A DNA stretch of 64,000 nucleotides. Origin: Apiosordaria backusii. Lineage: Eukaryota > Ascomycota > Sordariomycetes > Sordariales > Lasiosphaeriaceae. The stretch is taken from the NCBI GenBank assembly GCA_030549205.1, contig JAUKTV010000006.1:948501-1012500 (forward strand). Direction: 5' to 3'. Both the position numbers and the translations under genes were made by a program. Position 1 is the first letter of the stretch, and each line of letters begins with the position of its first letter. Shown piece by piece: positions 47,481 through 57,421 of the stretch. Under the pieces are notes generated by a model. The model ran no database searches and was not told where the DNA came from. It saw only the letters and a list, made by a program, of their open reading frames with translations.

Positions 47481-47816
47481 TATCACATATTAACCAACCA
47501 ACTAACCACTTTCGGACACCTACCTCAGGGACCTAAAGGATAGATTGCAGAACCAACCGAACATCGTAAGCTAGTTATTAAAAGGCTATAGGCCTGGCGG
47601 TTAGGAATAGGATCTCAGTAGCTATAAAGGACTTGGCAGTGGCCTAAGGCCACCAAGGCACAGGCCACCGGCCGGAGGATAAATACACGTCCGATAGACC
47701 TGATTGTATTCCTAGCCTCTTCTTCTTCTTTCTTTAATACAGGACTTTAAGGCCACTGAAGATTATTACTGAATTGAACCACTGTTCCAAGCTCTGATAC
47801 CACAGCCCTTGTCACA
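47481..47816 (+). repeat. 3' LTR of the chromovirus
   Basis: 336 bp, equal in length to the 5' copy. Its outer end (CTCTGATACCACAGCCCTTGTCACA region) is the less mutated one. Confidence 0.92.
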
Positions 47817-48010
47817 GATAAGACGTGCTTAGTATGCTCAGGACACTGAGCAGGGGAGGCAAGATGCTTAGTGTGATTAGGAGAGTGAGTATTGAGTAGG
47901 ATAAAAAGAGTTCTATATATACGGAGGAACTAGATAGCTCGTAGATAGTTCCGTAGTATGCATTGAATCCAATTCCAACTCTTTTGTGACTGAGGGTTCC
48001 AACGATGTAA
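47817..48010 (+). repeat. LTR family A fragment
   Basis: Contains the family core CTATATATACGGAGGAACTA, the following GATAGTTCCGTAGTATGCA, and a GTGACTGAGGG segment, but diverges after about 47972. It begins directly at the chromovirus target-site duplication, so the chromovirus may have inserted in or next to it. Confidence 0.55.
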
Positions 48011-48489
48011 CATCTGTTCCCTCATTTTGTGTTTGGTTTGGTCGGCATTTTCAAAGGGCGATAATGTCGAAATTCGAGGATAAATATATCGCTAGACATG
48101 ACAAAGATGTAGAAGGACGCTGTACGAAAAGTGCTTCTTGTTTTGTGTCCAGCGGGGCCTAGACATGCATATTAGCCTCGAGGCAAACCACCGACGTCCT
48201 CATGTACTTTGAGCCTTCACGGGACATTCCATAGCCATACCAGACTACATTCAAACACATGAACCAGCATTAGCAGAACCATAACAACAAGCGCCCGAGC
48301 CACTTACCTCTCCATCAGCCCCTCAATTACTAACTCCATCCCTTACTAACCTAACTCTACCACCTATAAAACCTATCCCAAATCCCTTCTTTAGACTTCC
48401 CTTACCTACTACTACCTGTTCCTTCTTCGGAGTGGTCTCCATAACCCCTACCCCAACTCCCTCCCTAATTCTCTTCAGACTCTATCATT
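48011..48489. other. Unassigned, weakly RIP-like
   Basis: Pyrimidine-rich with CCTACTACTACCTG-type runs. No recognisable gene or repeat. Confidence 0.3.
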
Positions 48490-49075
48490 GCTGGTTAGTC
48501 TCTTGCGGTCTCACTCCCCTCCTCCTCTCTACATCTATAACTAGTCCTTTCAAATATACCTCCACTTATATAGTAGTACTATATACCTTGGCCGTCTACT
48601 ACTAGACATTCCTTCTTAACGTATCTGCCTTTACTACCAACAACGTCTTTAATATTAACAGATTCCTATTACTGCTTACAAAATGCAGTACTATATTCTT
48701 ATTTAAATCTATATTTCCAAAAGCCCTTTTAACTCCGCTAAAGGCGTAAGTTAAGAGCAACTGCACTACTATATTATAGCTATATAGTAAGGCTTCTATA
48801 ATTATATTTCGACCGTAAATATTCTATCGTATAATACTTAAGGGGTAGAATTTATATAGACAATGTATTACTTCCGTATATCCTACTGTAAAGGCAAACA
48901 TAAGTGGCGTTTAATGGTTCTTATTAAGTAAAGGGATAATTGGATCGTCGTTATAGTTAATATTGTTATCGGCGGTTCTAGTCCGTTTATAGCCGAAGAT
49001 AGAATTAGCCGATATATTTATAAATGTCCTAGCAAGGTAGTGAGGTGGAGGTTTGAGTTTGATAAGCCTAATCGC
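48490..49075 (-). pseudogene. Ankyrin-repeat protein remnant, RIP-damaged
   Basis: On the minus strand one frame reads ANSIFGYKRTRTADNNINYNDDPIIPLLNKNH, stop, TPLMFAFTVGYTEVIHCLYKFYP and later NKNIVLHFVSSNRNLLILKTLL followed by KADTLRRNV and stops. These fit ankyrin consensus elements: TPLM-A--GH-E-I at repeat starts and LH-AS--G-L-ILK-LL--GAD. Stops are TAA/TAG at likely Gln or Trp sites, and no frameshift is needed over about 180 codons. Start and end are not defined. Ankyrin arrays are common in fungal NLRs and HET-associated proteins, but no other domain remains here. Confidence 0.55.
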
Positions 49076-50574
49076 TTGTCAGGGTCGGGATTGTAGAGGA
49101 GGTAAGGGTAGGATTTGAGGATGCGGGCAACAAGAAGGAAGTCGTTAAAGCGGATTGCTCGGCAGAGGCAGATGGCGGGGTCGATCCTGGGAAGAGTGAT
49201 TGAGTTACTTATTAGTGACTGGAAGGTGGAAATGGGAAGGCGACAAGATGGTCGACGTACATGGTCAGCTTGCGCTTTGGGCGTCGGCAGCGCTCAGTAA
49301 ATTTGAATTTATTTATTAACGCCCGGCGGCTAAGCCGAAAGGGTAGCTATTACCGATTAAAGCATACATTCCCCAAAATATGCCCTGATCTCCTTAAAGC
49401 CTATACAAAGTCCATTCTAGCTTATGCACTCTGTTTTACCATTTCTCTACAGATTCTCGTAGGTTAATAGGATTATTAATAGGCTAGCTTAAAGTCAGTT
49501 CTTTAAGTGTTCAACGTCCTATCTTCAGCGGCTGAAGCGGTGCTTGCTGTCCGTGGCACGAGGTGATAGGTGTAGGGTCGGTGGAGAGTGATAGTTGGCC
49601 GGTGAGGTATTTTAGTCGGCCTGCGGTTGATTCACGTCGAGTCGGCCCGTGGTCATTGCGAACCGAATCGCTGCCCGAACGGCCTCGACGTTCGGAGCCC
49701 AGTTTTCCTTGTCCGACGGTGATTTCCCTCCTAGATAGAAGGAAATATTGCCCCTGTGGATGGTTGTGCACTGGAGCATCTCTGCTCGGTACGCCGTCCA
49801 TTTCTTGCACTGATTTGGACGAATTCAGAAACTGATCCTGGCGTGACGCTGCAGGAGCTGTTTCTGACTCTGGCGAAAGCAGGGGTTCCCTGTCATAATC
49901 CCTACCTGCTTGACCGAACGGTCTACGCTCCAGAAACAGCTCTGGAATAACACGTCGCTTTTCTGCTAGGCAGAAAGAGCACGTGTTTTTGCTGCGATGA
50001 TCGATACGTAGCTTTTCTGCCAGTGTCACAATTAACCAACGACAAGCCGCACGGTGGTGGCCGCATATGGAACAGGACTCGAGCAGACAAGAGGAGCCGG
50101 ATGCTGGCATCGACAGTGAGGCAGAGAGAGCGTTGAGAAGCAAACGGCAAAACGGTGGTGCAGGCTGTAGGGGTGGAGTTGAGAAATCTAAACGCCGCGT
50201 GCCTGCCCACTGCCGAGGACGCTAAGCTACTTACGTAAACACGGGTACAGAAATCCCGGGAGAAACCCGCAACTCCCACCTTAAGACAGAATGTCAAGAC
50301 TCGGCCCGTATATGGCTACATTGCAGTCCAAACTGTTTGCCAAGTTGTGATTGACTGAATTTTAAGCTAAAGGAGGAAAAGGAAAGGAAGGCTTTGCCTA
50401 ACAAGGCTTGCTGGAATTTTTGTGTGCGAGCTTGTGAGAGCTTGGACCATGCAAGCAGGGATGTGGGGCTTTGATAAGATAAGGCCCTGGCAAGTGGGGC
50501 CACTAGGAAGAGGGGCGCCAGTGCCATGACATCCCAACCGTGATCCGGATCACCTTTCTCACCTGTGGCTCACC
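49076..50574. other. Unassigned region with a hairpin repeat unit
   Basis: No recognised gene. 49511-50143 is open on the minus strand for 210 codons with Cys pairs (CSICGHHRAAC, CSFCLAEKRR) but no family match, and it may be chance in GC-rich DNA. 49855-49866 (GAGCTGTTTCTG) and 49931-49942 (CAGAAACAGCTC) are perfect 12-bp inverted arms, a member of the repeat described at 51900-53110. Confidence 0.4.
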
Positions 50575-50667
50575 TGGATCCCGTCGCTCCACTTCTGATT
50601 GGTTCACAATGATTGGACAGGAGCGCCCCGCGCCCCATTAGCTAACTCGTCACCAATGGTTGTGACA
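50575..50667 (-). repeat. LTR family A fragment (U3 end)
   Basis: CTCCACTTCTGATTGGTTC and AATGATTGGACAGGAGCG match the distal part of the 33767-34138 copy, and it ends TTGTGACA like that copy. Only about 90 bp are recognisable. Confidence 0.45.
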
Positions 50668-51899
50668 GTGGTGGCTGGCACTGGGCCTAATTGCAGCTTG
50701 CAAAGAGCTAAAGTTTGATGTTTTTATTTTTTTGTGTGTGCCCTGCTTGCACAGATAGCAGATATTTCAACTTGATCCCGTTATAACCGGAACAATAAAT
50801 CTAACCCACATACATCACGTGGACAAGGAGGCGCTTGGACACCCGTGAGCGAGGTGCTTGGACCCAGGTCGGTGATGTGCCTGCTCCGGCATTACCTACC
50901 GTCGTTATTGGACAATGAGGATACTCCCCGGCCCCAGAGATCTCAACAAGCCAAGGCCTTGCCACGGAAGTATCGGAATAGTGTTGTTGATCTCGCCGGG
51001 CTTCGTGACCAAGACCTTCTTCCTCCTGATGTCTCCCTCGTTGAAATCCTGCGATGGCTACGTGAAGGACAGCGAGGCCACCGGAACTCCCAGGTGAGGA
51101 ATGCCTGCGCCTTTTGGCACACAAACACGGAGAGACCGAAGTCCCGCAGAGGCATTGCCCCGCTTGCTCCACAGCGGGGTAGGATTCGATTCAGAGGACC
51201 ACAGCGATCTGCCGCTTCTGAAGAACGCAGCAGTGTGTATTCCGGGCGCGGCGGCAAACCGGTATTCGAGCTGGGGGAATGCAAGGTCGTGCAGCGGCTG
51301 ATGGATTGTATCGCAACCGATGCAGCGCAACATCCCAGCACCGCAGAACCCCTCTGTATACGAACCCTAGCGACTGCACGCACGACGACCGCGGCTGCGA
51401 TGAGCCGCCCATGGCCCTTCATGCATAGAAACAAAATATGTTGCGCTGATGATCAGGGTACATCCGCTGGGCTGGGTTACTGGTACCATTTGGACGATTT
51501 TGCGCCGTTTGTCTTGCAGTGGAGGAAGTACTTTGCTGCCATTCGTTAATAGCACCGCTACAGTTTTGACTTGGCAACAGACTAGTCAAACAAGCCAGCC
51601 GCACTGTAACTAATGGCCGAGGTTAAGTACCGCTTACCTAACACTCCTGATCAGTCGCCAGATCTTGACCTCTTGTATGCGCAAGAGATATAGTTCCGCC
51701 TTACGCTCCAGGAGTCCAGTTAGAGATTCATTTCTACGAACCTTAGCATACGATGGACGACAGTTTGTGGATGCCTGAAGGAACTTGGCAAACCGGATAT
51801 CTTACAGTACAATACTGCAGTAACAACGATACAGTATAAGGACAATGTTAGCAGTTGCCTAAGCCTACCACAACGTTGGGCTCTCAGCCTCTTAACCTA
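50668..51899. other. Unassigned, GC-balanced
   Basis: 50845-51549 is open for 234 codons on the plus strand and several overlapping frames are open too. None resembles a known family, so I do not call a gene. From about 51600 the sequence becomes AT-richer. Confidence 0.35.
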
Positions 51900-53110
51900 A
51901 GTAGGAGTAGAATTATCCGTAGGAACATAGGGGAAACCAGCTCCAATTGTCTTTTGATTATGCTTGCTAAGCTAGGTCGTGGAGCGCACTTAGCCGAGCC
52001 CGATCCTGGACTTAGCCCTGCTTGCCTTGGCTTAAGGTGGGTTGTTTGCAATATAATCTGCTGTCTTGGCTTAAGCTAGAAATGGCTCCCCAGATTTATT
52101 CTACTAAGAAACTTGGGGCGAAGGAATAGAATCCTCCGAGGAGCCGTTTCCGGCTCTAGCAAAGGCAGGATTTAACGCAAAGCCGTTTCTGGCTCGACCA
52201 AGAGCAGGGATGCCGAATATAATCCTTGTAATACTGTACCTACCCTTGCTAGATGGCTGGGCTCTCGAAGCAGCTCTGAAAGCACGATCTTAAACTACAG
52301 GTAGACATCATCTGCCTCTAAAACTGGCTCCTAGCCAACTGCACATATAAGCCAGTTTTGGCGCCTGGACTCCTTGCAAGGAATTCCACGCTAAACCGGG
52401 AGCTTGGCTTTATAAGGCTACCTAGCAATACTGTAAGAATCCGGAAGCGTGGTTTCATCTACAATCGCCTATAGACTTGTTGTATATTACTATTAGAAGC
52501 TATTTATAGCTTCAATAGAGGCAGCGATTCCCTATATTACCTTGGTCAAAACGTAGAAGCTGTTTCTGGTTCCAGCAAAGGCAGACCATCGCTGCCTACA
52601 CAGGCAAAATAAAAGAGCCGTTTTTAGCTACCAGAGACTGGGATTTTATATCATAATCCTAGCGCTGCCTTAGGCTAAATGATTTGCATAGAGAAGCTGT
52701 TTCTAGCTCTGCAAAGGCAGAAGATCCTTATTATAATACCTACTAAATTAAATAGCTGCGCTCCAGAAATGGCTCTTAAAGCCAAACAGACCTACTAGAA
52801 AGGTAGCATTCGACATATTAATCTAAGTTTTCGGTGATCCCGGATATAGGAACGATATTTAAAGCGAAATGACTTGCTTAATTTAGACTAACTTAGAAAC
52901 TGTTCCTAGCGTAAATACTACGCTATATAAGCTATTTCTAACTCTAATACAGACATTAGTTTCCTATTATAACTTTTACACCTACCTTAAGCAAAATAGT
53001 TATTAATGCAGCCAGGGTTATTTTCTAGTAACTTCCACCAAAAGGCTCCCTGTAGTGCTAACAATAATTACTGTGGAATAGGTGTACGCTCCAAAAACAG
53101 CTCTGCCATA
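51900..53110. repeat. Field of degenerate hairpin-forming repeats
   Basis: A motif of type GAGCTGTTTCTGGCTC followed by AGCAAAGGCAGG occurs at about 52141, 52180, 52555, 52614, 52693 and 52929, each diverged. Its inverse, GCTCCAGAAACAGCTCTG, occurs at about 52261, 52760 and 53088, with a partial copy at 52078. A cleaner pair lies at 49855/49931. The spacer often contains ATAATCC-TA-TACCTACC. RIP-like transitions explain part of the divergence. No coding potential is seen. Confidence 0.6.
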
Positions 53111-53159
53111 GTCTACCTCCAGTATAGCCTGGTCTCAGGTGGATTCAACCATTGCTTAC

Positions 53160-53254
53160 CGTGCTCAGGGCTTTGCTCACCGTGCTCAGGGCTTTGCTCA
53201 CCCTGCTCAGGGCTTTGCTCACCCTGCTCAGGGCCTTGCTCACCGTGCTCAGGT
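53160..53254 (+). repeat. 21-bp minisatellite
   Basis: Four full units and one partial unit of CGTGCTCAGGGCTTTGCTCAC, starting at 53160, 53181, 53202 and 53223. The period is a multiple of three, so the downstream HET frame stays open through it (seven-residue LTVLRAL units), but there is no ATG. Confidence 0.85.
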
Positions 53255-53367
53255 CCAAGAACGGAAATGGAAATCGTCCATGTCCAGATTCCGATATTGT
53301 TCTGGCTGTTATTGCGACACCCCATAAGCGAGTCCGGAAACGGCAAAAAGTTTCCCTCGACCGTGAA

Positions 53368-53372
53368 GAACA
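53368..53372. repeat. Right junction of the HET split (GAACA)
   Basis: GAACA sits just before the point where HET similarity resumes (CTATATTCATTGGGACGAC). The same five bases occur at 29527-29531. Confidence 0.35.
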
Positions 53373-55960
53373 CTATATTCATTGGGACGACTTTGCAGAT
53401 GCGATATCGCTACTGATGGAAAAGGTCGACCTGATGAGGTCCAGGTTCAGACCGGAGTTGTTCGAGGACGTTGAGACTAGCAGTGCTTCCATTCTCATTC
53501 AGACTCTCGGAAACATCTGCCGCAAGTCCGATGATACCGAAACCCGAGGTAAAATTAGCGGTCGTCTCTTGGACGTCGAGACTCTGGTTTCCACACTGCT
53601 CGGTTTCCACGCATCGTTTCCACGAGACACCATATACTCCGTTTTATCTCTCGCCAAGGACTTTCCTAGAGAGAGGGAGGAGGACTGGCAAGATCTTCAC
53701 CAGCCGCAGCTCCATGCCATCAGGGAACAAAGACTCGCCCTCTTCAAACACGACTTGGACCTGCTGAATGAGAGGAAAGAGTACCTGGAGAAGGAACTCA
53801 ATGACGAAAAGGAAGAACACGATGAATGTGAAGCCCGTCTTGGAGAACTCGCCAAGATGCAGAGGCAACTGGTCGAAGCGGAATACAAGGGACATTTCGA
53901 AGACGCTGAGAGACTTCGGGATGAAATCGACGCCGAGAACTGGGAAGAATGGGAAGAACGAGACAATCGGTACAAGGTTCGTCAGGTCAAGATCAGCAAT
54001 CACAAGTCAAGAATTCAGAAGCTTGTGGACCAGGAGAAAGCCGTCATTGATGAGTACCTGGCGATTGGTCTTGTACCAAACTACAAGTTCAGCCCCCGTG
54101 ACCTGTTTGTCGCATTTGTTACGCGTTCGATCAAGAGATCCAACTCGCTCGACATCATATGCCGCCATTGGGCACCCAAACTGGACAAGGACGACGGAGC
54201 GGACGAATTACCATCATGGATCTCGAGCCTGTTCAAGGCACCTTATGGCATTCTAGGGTCATCTCAAGGCAGGCAAAACGGAGAAAACCTTGTGTCGTAT
54301 CTACCACATGACCAACGCAAAAGATATTCTGCTTCAGGCACGACACAGACTGACTTGAAGATGCTTATCGATCCTCGTCTTTCTTGGAAGGGCATCACGT
54401 CGAAGGACAAGAGATCGAAATCTCCGCCCCCTGGAAGTCGATTCTCAATATTCACCATGAGCAAAGAGCCATCTATCATCAGCCAAATCAGTGTCCCGGA
54501 CTCGCTGAACAACATTAATGTCATGGGCCTATCCCAGGTGAAAGAGGACTCTGGAAAACCTGCGGATGCGGGTTTCGATGGATCTGAATCAGATCATGGT
54601 AGCTCCTTCAACGAGGACAATCACTTGGGATCTTCGGCCACGGCTCCAACCCAGCCAAGCACCACGAGAGGGAGAAGGAGTCCAGAGCCATTGCCTAGCC
54701 CTGCGGCGGCTGTGGGAAAGTCCTGGAGCTTTGGCACTCCGGGCGAGTCCAAGATGTCGGAGACTATCAAACGCAGTCTTCGCAACCTGGGACCAAACAG
54801 GAAGGCCAAATCACCCATCTCAAGCGCGAACACCACACCTGTAAAGCCCGTTCGTCAGTCAACTCAACCAGAGTTTCCAACCCAACCAAGAACTGACCCG
54901 ACATTCCCGCTCTTACACAACGACAAAGGCAAACAACCAGACACCAACAACGATGCATTCTCAAGTCACCGTAACAGCACCAGCGCCCCTGGTACCTTCA
55001 CTCCACCGGCAAAGGTCGAGACAGCCCACATCCACGCAGCAGATAATATCGAAAACGGACCCCGGACAGCAATTCCGTCTACTGCTCAGCGGTTAGCCAT
55101 CAATTCCATGGTGGCCAATTCTCAGGGACAGATGCACGGCTCACATCCCATTCCGAAAACCCCTATTGGTGGGACACCTTCCAAGAAACATGACTTCAAC
55201 ACCATGCCTGCTCCGCTGTCTGCCTGGAACCCGCCTCACAGGCTTAGTGGTATTCTACTCGTGAAGGGGTTTATCTTGGGAAGGATAAAAGACCAGGTAC
55301 GGTATTCGCAACCATCCGAGTAATGGTTTGCTAACAGCGAATAGTCCGAAGTGATGCGCGGCGGAGTCATCCCAGGAGAGTGGGTGTCCAAACTTGGATG
55401 GTATGTCTTCAACCCCTTGCTCTTTCGCAACGCGTCTCAGCTACCTAACACAGACCTCCCACCCCAGGAAAAAGAATGAAGACACCGAGAACCGCGTCCC
55501 CGACACGCTGTGGAGGCTTCTTGTAGCTGACCGGATGCCTCAAGGTGGACGACCACCGCAGTGGTACAAGCGTGCTTGTCTCCATGGTTTGGTCGATGGC
55601 AGGGTGTCAGACAACTATGGCAACATACACACCGCCACATCGAGCCAGAGGAAGATCGGCGAGCTTACCATGCGGTACTTCAAGCGTGTTGAATCGGTAG
55701 TTTGGCAGAGGAGGATCTTTGAGCTGGATACATTCGATGGGCTGTTTGGGCTTGGGCCAGAGGGAAGCAAGGTGGGTGATGTGGTTTGTATTTTGTATGG
55801 ATGTTCTGTTCCTGTTTTGCTCAAGCGGGTGAAGAACCCGAGAGTGGAGGATTTGTTTGAGGTCGTTGGGGAGACGTATGTGCATGGGATGATGGATGGG
55901 GAGGCAATGGACTTTACGGAGGAGTGGAAACCGCAGGTGAGGGAGTTTCGGTTGGGTTAA
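53373..55960 (+). pseudogene. HET-domain gene, C-terminal half, three exon segments, no start codon
   Basis: Open sequence starting with the IHWDDFADAISLL segment that normally follows the HET core, then STLLGFHASFPRDTIYSVLSLAKD, SNSLDIICRHWAP, LPSWI, and after splicing ILLVKGFILGRIKDQ, GVIPGEWVSKLGW, LWRLLVADR, WYKRACLHG, FGLGPEGSKVGDVVCILYGCSVPVLL and GETYVHGMMDGEA; all are family landmarks in the right order. Introns: 55297-55344 (48 bp, GTACGG..ATAG) and 55401-55467 (67 bp, GTATGT..CCCCAG). Exon ends are in phase. An acidic coiled coil (about 53680-54080) and a Ser/Pro-rich disordered stretch (about 54340-55200) are inserted. No ATG precedes the HET text; the N-terminal half lies 23.8 kb upstream at 28612-29531. 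No RIP stops. Confidence 0.85.
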
Positions 55961-56088
55961 AGCTACTATGAATAATACTTCAAGGATAGTGAGTAAGGTT
56001 ACGTAACTACCTTTTGATAGATCCAAATGCAGCTGAAAAGCCTGCGTTTTAATCCACGGTCCCTGTTTCTCTGCCCATGACATGCTGG

Positions 56089-56961
56089 CTAACCAGACTT
56101 GCAATATGATATCGTGGAGGTCTCTTCTCCTTCCTCACCCACTGGTACCTCATCCAGAACTTCACCATCATTTTCCACATTAAACTCTAAGCCAGTCGCA
56201 TCTTCTTCTTCCACACCATCTGTATCAAAGGGGACCAATGGCTTGCCCTCCTTGTCCTTCAGGCCCAGCAGAGCGTCCTTTGTATGATCCTTCAGTTTGA
56301 GGTCTCCAGAGGCCTTGATTCTGATGCGACGAAGACGGAAGGCAAACACAACAGGATCGACTGAGTTGGAGCTTGCGGTCAACGTGGAGGACTTTTCAAG
56401 CCCGGCTTCAGGACCTACGGTGATGGGAACGCCGAGAGAGGAAAGATCAAGTCCCACTGTGCCATTGAAACCGTAGGTTCTGGCAAACTCAGACAGCATA
56501 GAAGCACCGTACGCAATTTTGACACCAGTGACCATGTATAGGCTTATCCCTCCCAACCAGCTTTTGTTGTCGTTGACGAACTGCTGAACTTGCGTGTCTC
56601 CAATACTCTGACGGACATATTCTACCGATGGCGTGAACCAGATGGTGCGCAAGTTGTCAAACGTCCAGCTCTCTGTGTTGGCTCTTGCCCACTCGTAGCC
56701 AAGCGTGGAGTCGATAAAGGCCGGAAGCTCAGCAAATACACCCAGGCTCTTGTTAGAGGCCCTACCGAGTGAGAGAGAACTCGGTCCGCTGTTGTGCTCG
56801 TAGACCTTCTCAGGATAACTAGCAGGGGCGACTGGATAATTGTTGATAGGCTCAAAGACTAATTCGGGGCTGGATATGATACTGCCGAGTTGGATGGGTC
56901 CATCAGGGGGGCTTTCAGGGATGGGAGGCAGGAAATAGTGCTTTTTACGGCCAAGAGACAT
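56089..56961 (-). CDS. Fungal gasdermin-like pore-forming protein (RCD-1 / HET-Q1 type)
   Basis: Single-exon gene, 290 residues. Recognised from landmarks shared with Neurospora RCD-1 and Podospora HET-Q1: an N-terminus beginning MSLGRKKHYFLPPIPESP with QLGSIISSPEL (residues 1-34), IWFTPSVEYVRQSI at 107-120, YMVTGVKIAYGAS at 142-154, and VFAFRLRRIRIK at 205-216. In this family the N-terminal domain inserts into membranes and oligomerises into pores after a short C-terminal inhibitory piece is cut off. The C-terminal 45 residues here (about 246-290) are strongly acidic and follow a K-rich linker (DHTKDALLGLKDKEGK, 225-240), a plausible place for cleavage. The divergent neighbour is a subtilisin-like protease, the known activator partner. 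No signal peptide. I infer function from motifs and context; no alignment was run. Confidence 0.75.
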   Translation of the reverse strand: MSLGRKKHYFLPPIPESPPDGPIQLGSIISSPELVFEPINNYPVAPASYPEKVYEHNSGPSSLSLGRASNKSLGVFAELPAFIDSTLGYEWARANTESWTFDNLRTIWFTPSVEYVRQSIGDTQVQQFVNDNKSWLGGISLYMVTGVKIAYGASMLSEFARTYGFNGTVGLDLSSLGVPITVGPEAGLEKSSTLTASSNSVDPVVFAFRLRRIRIKASGDLKLKDHTKDALLGLKDKEGKPLVPFDTDGVEEEDATGLEFNVENDGEVLDEVPVGEEGEETSTISYCKSG

Positions 56962-57421
56962 GTTGAAGTCTGTCTTCTGAATGAAGCCTGGTGTAAGAGA
57001 TAAAGTACGTATTGCTCAACACCAGTGCACAGAACAAACGCCAAAGCTAAAGTGGCCAGACCAGACACTCTTATCAAGGTATCAAGGCAGGCCGCAAGTA
57101 CACTTGCCGATGGTGGGCCGGGTGATAAGCGGCCATCACACCCACTGAGGAGCTTCAATGGCTCAACCAAAAGACCATCGGCGAATCGCTTGTATGCAGG
57201 TGAGCTTTTATTGATAGTCATCCGGAGAAGACGGACGGCACCCCCTCTTCTTCATGCACACGCCCTCCAAGAGCACCCTGTGCCAAGAAGCTCTGCAGAT
57301 CATGGTGGTACAAGGCTCTGGCCTCCAAGTTCCAGCTTCCTGAAATATAGAAGCGCTTTTCTTCTCATTAGCTACCTCTCCGCGAGCCCAAAGTAACATG
57401 ATCATGTCCTACTAAGCAACG
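56962..57421. promoter_or_regulatory. Bidirectional promoter of the gasdermin and protease genes
   Basis: 460 bp between the two divergent start codons. No RIP damage. Shared promoter space suggests coordinated expression. No TATA box or operator could be assigned; the short open frames inside look spurious. Confidence 0.5.

Larger units (their letters stand above)
40893..47816 (+). mobile_element. Ty3/gypsy chromovirus, complete but dead (RIP)
   Basis: 6924-bp element with 336-bp LTRs (40893-41228 and 47481-47816) and a perfect GATAA target-site duplication (40888-40892 and 47817-47821). The intact LTR ends are TGTCACA and TTGTCACA; the inner copies are RIP-changed to TATCACA and TTATCACA. 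Interior translation gives, in order, gag with a degraded CCHC knuckle (YYRYRYNNYYTLAYF near 43590-43625), protease region, reverse transcriptase, RNase H, integrase and a C-terminal chromodomain. A purine tract precedes the 3' LTR. The coding frame is full of TAA/TAG stops. Chromodomains in such elements steer integration to heterochromatin. Confidence 0.93.

Noticed and set aside
49511..50143. 210-codon open frame on the minus strand with Cys pairs
   Set aside because: No recognisable family; lies among degenerate repeats, and the opposite strand is also open.
50845..51549. 234-codon open frame on the plus strand
   Set aside because: Several overlapping frames on both strands are open here, no family landmarks are seen and composition is even; not supported as a gene.
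53152..53367. Treating the 21-bp repeat leader as the true N-terminus of a HET gene
   Set aside because: There is no ATG before the HET text and the leader is minisatellite; the better N-terminal half is at 28612-29531.
57025..57396. Open frame in the gasdermin-protease promoter
   Set aside because: Overlaps the shared promoter, has no family features, and is probably chance.
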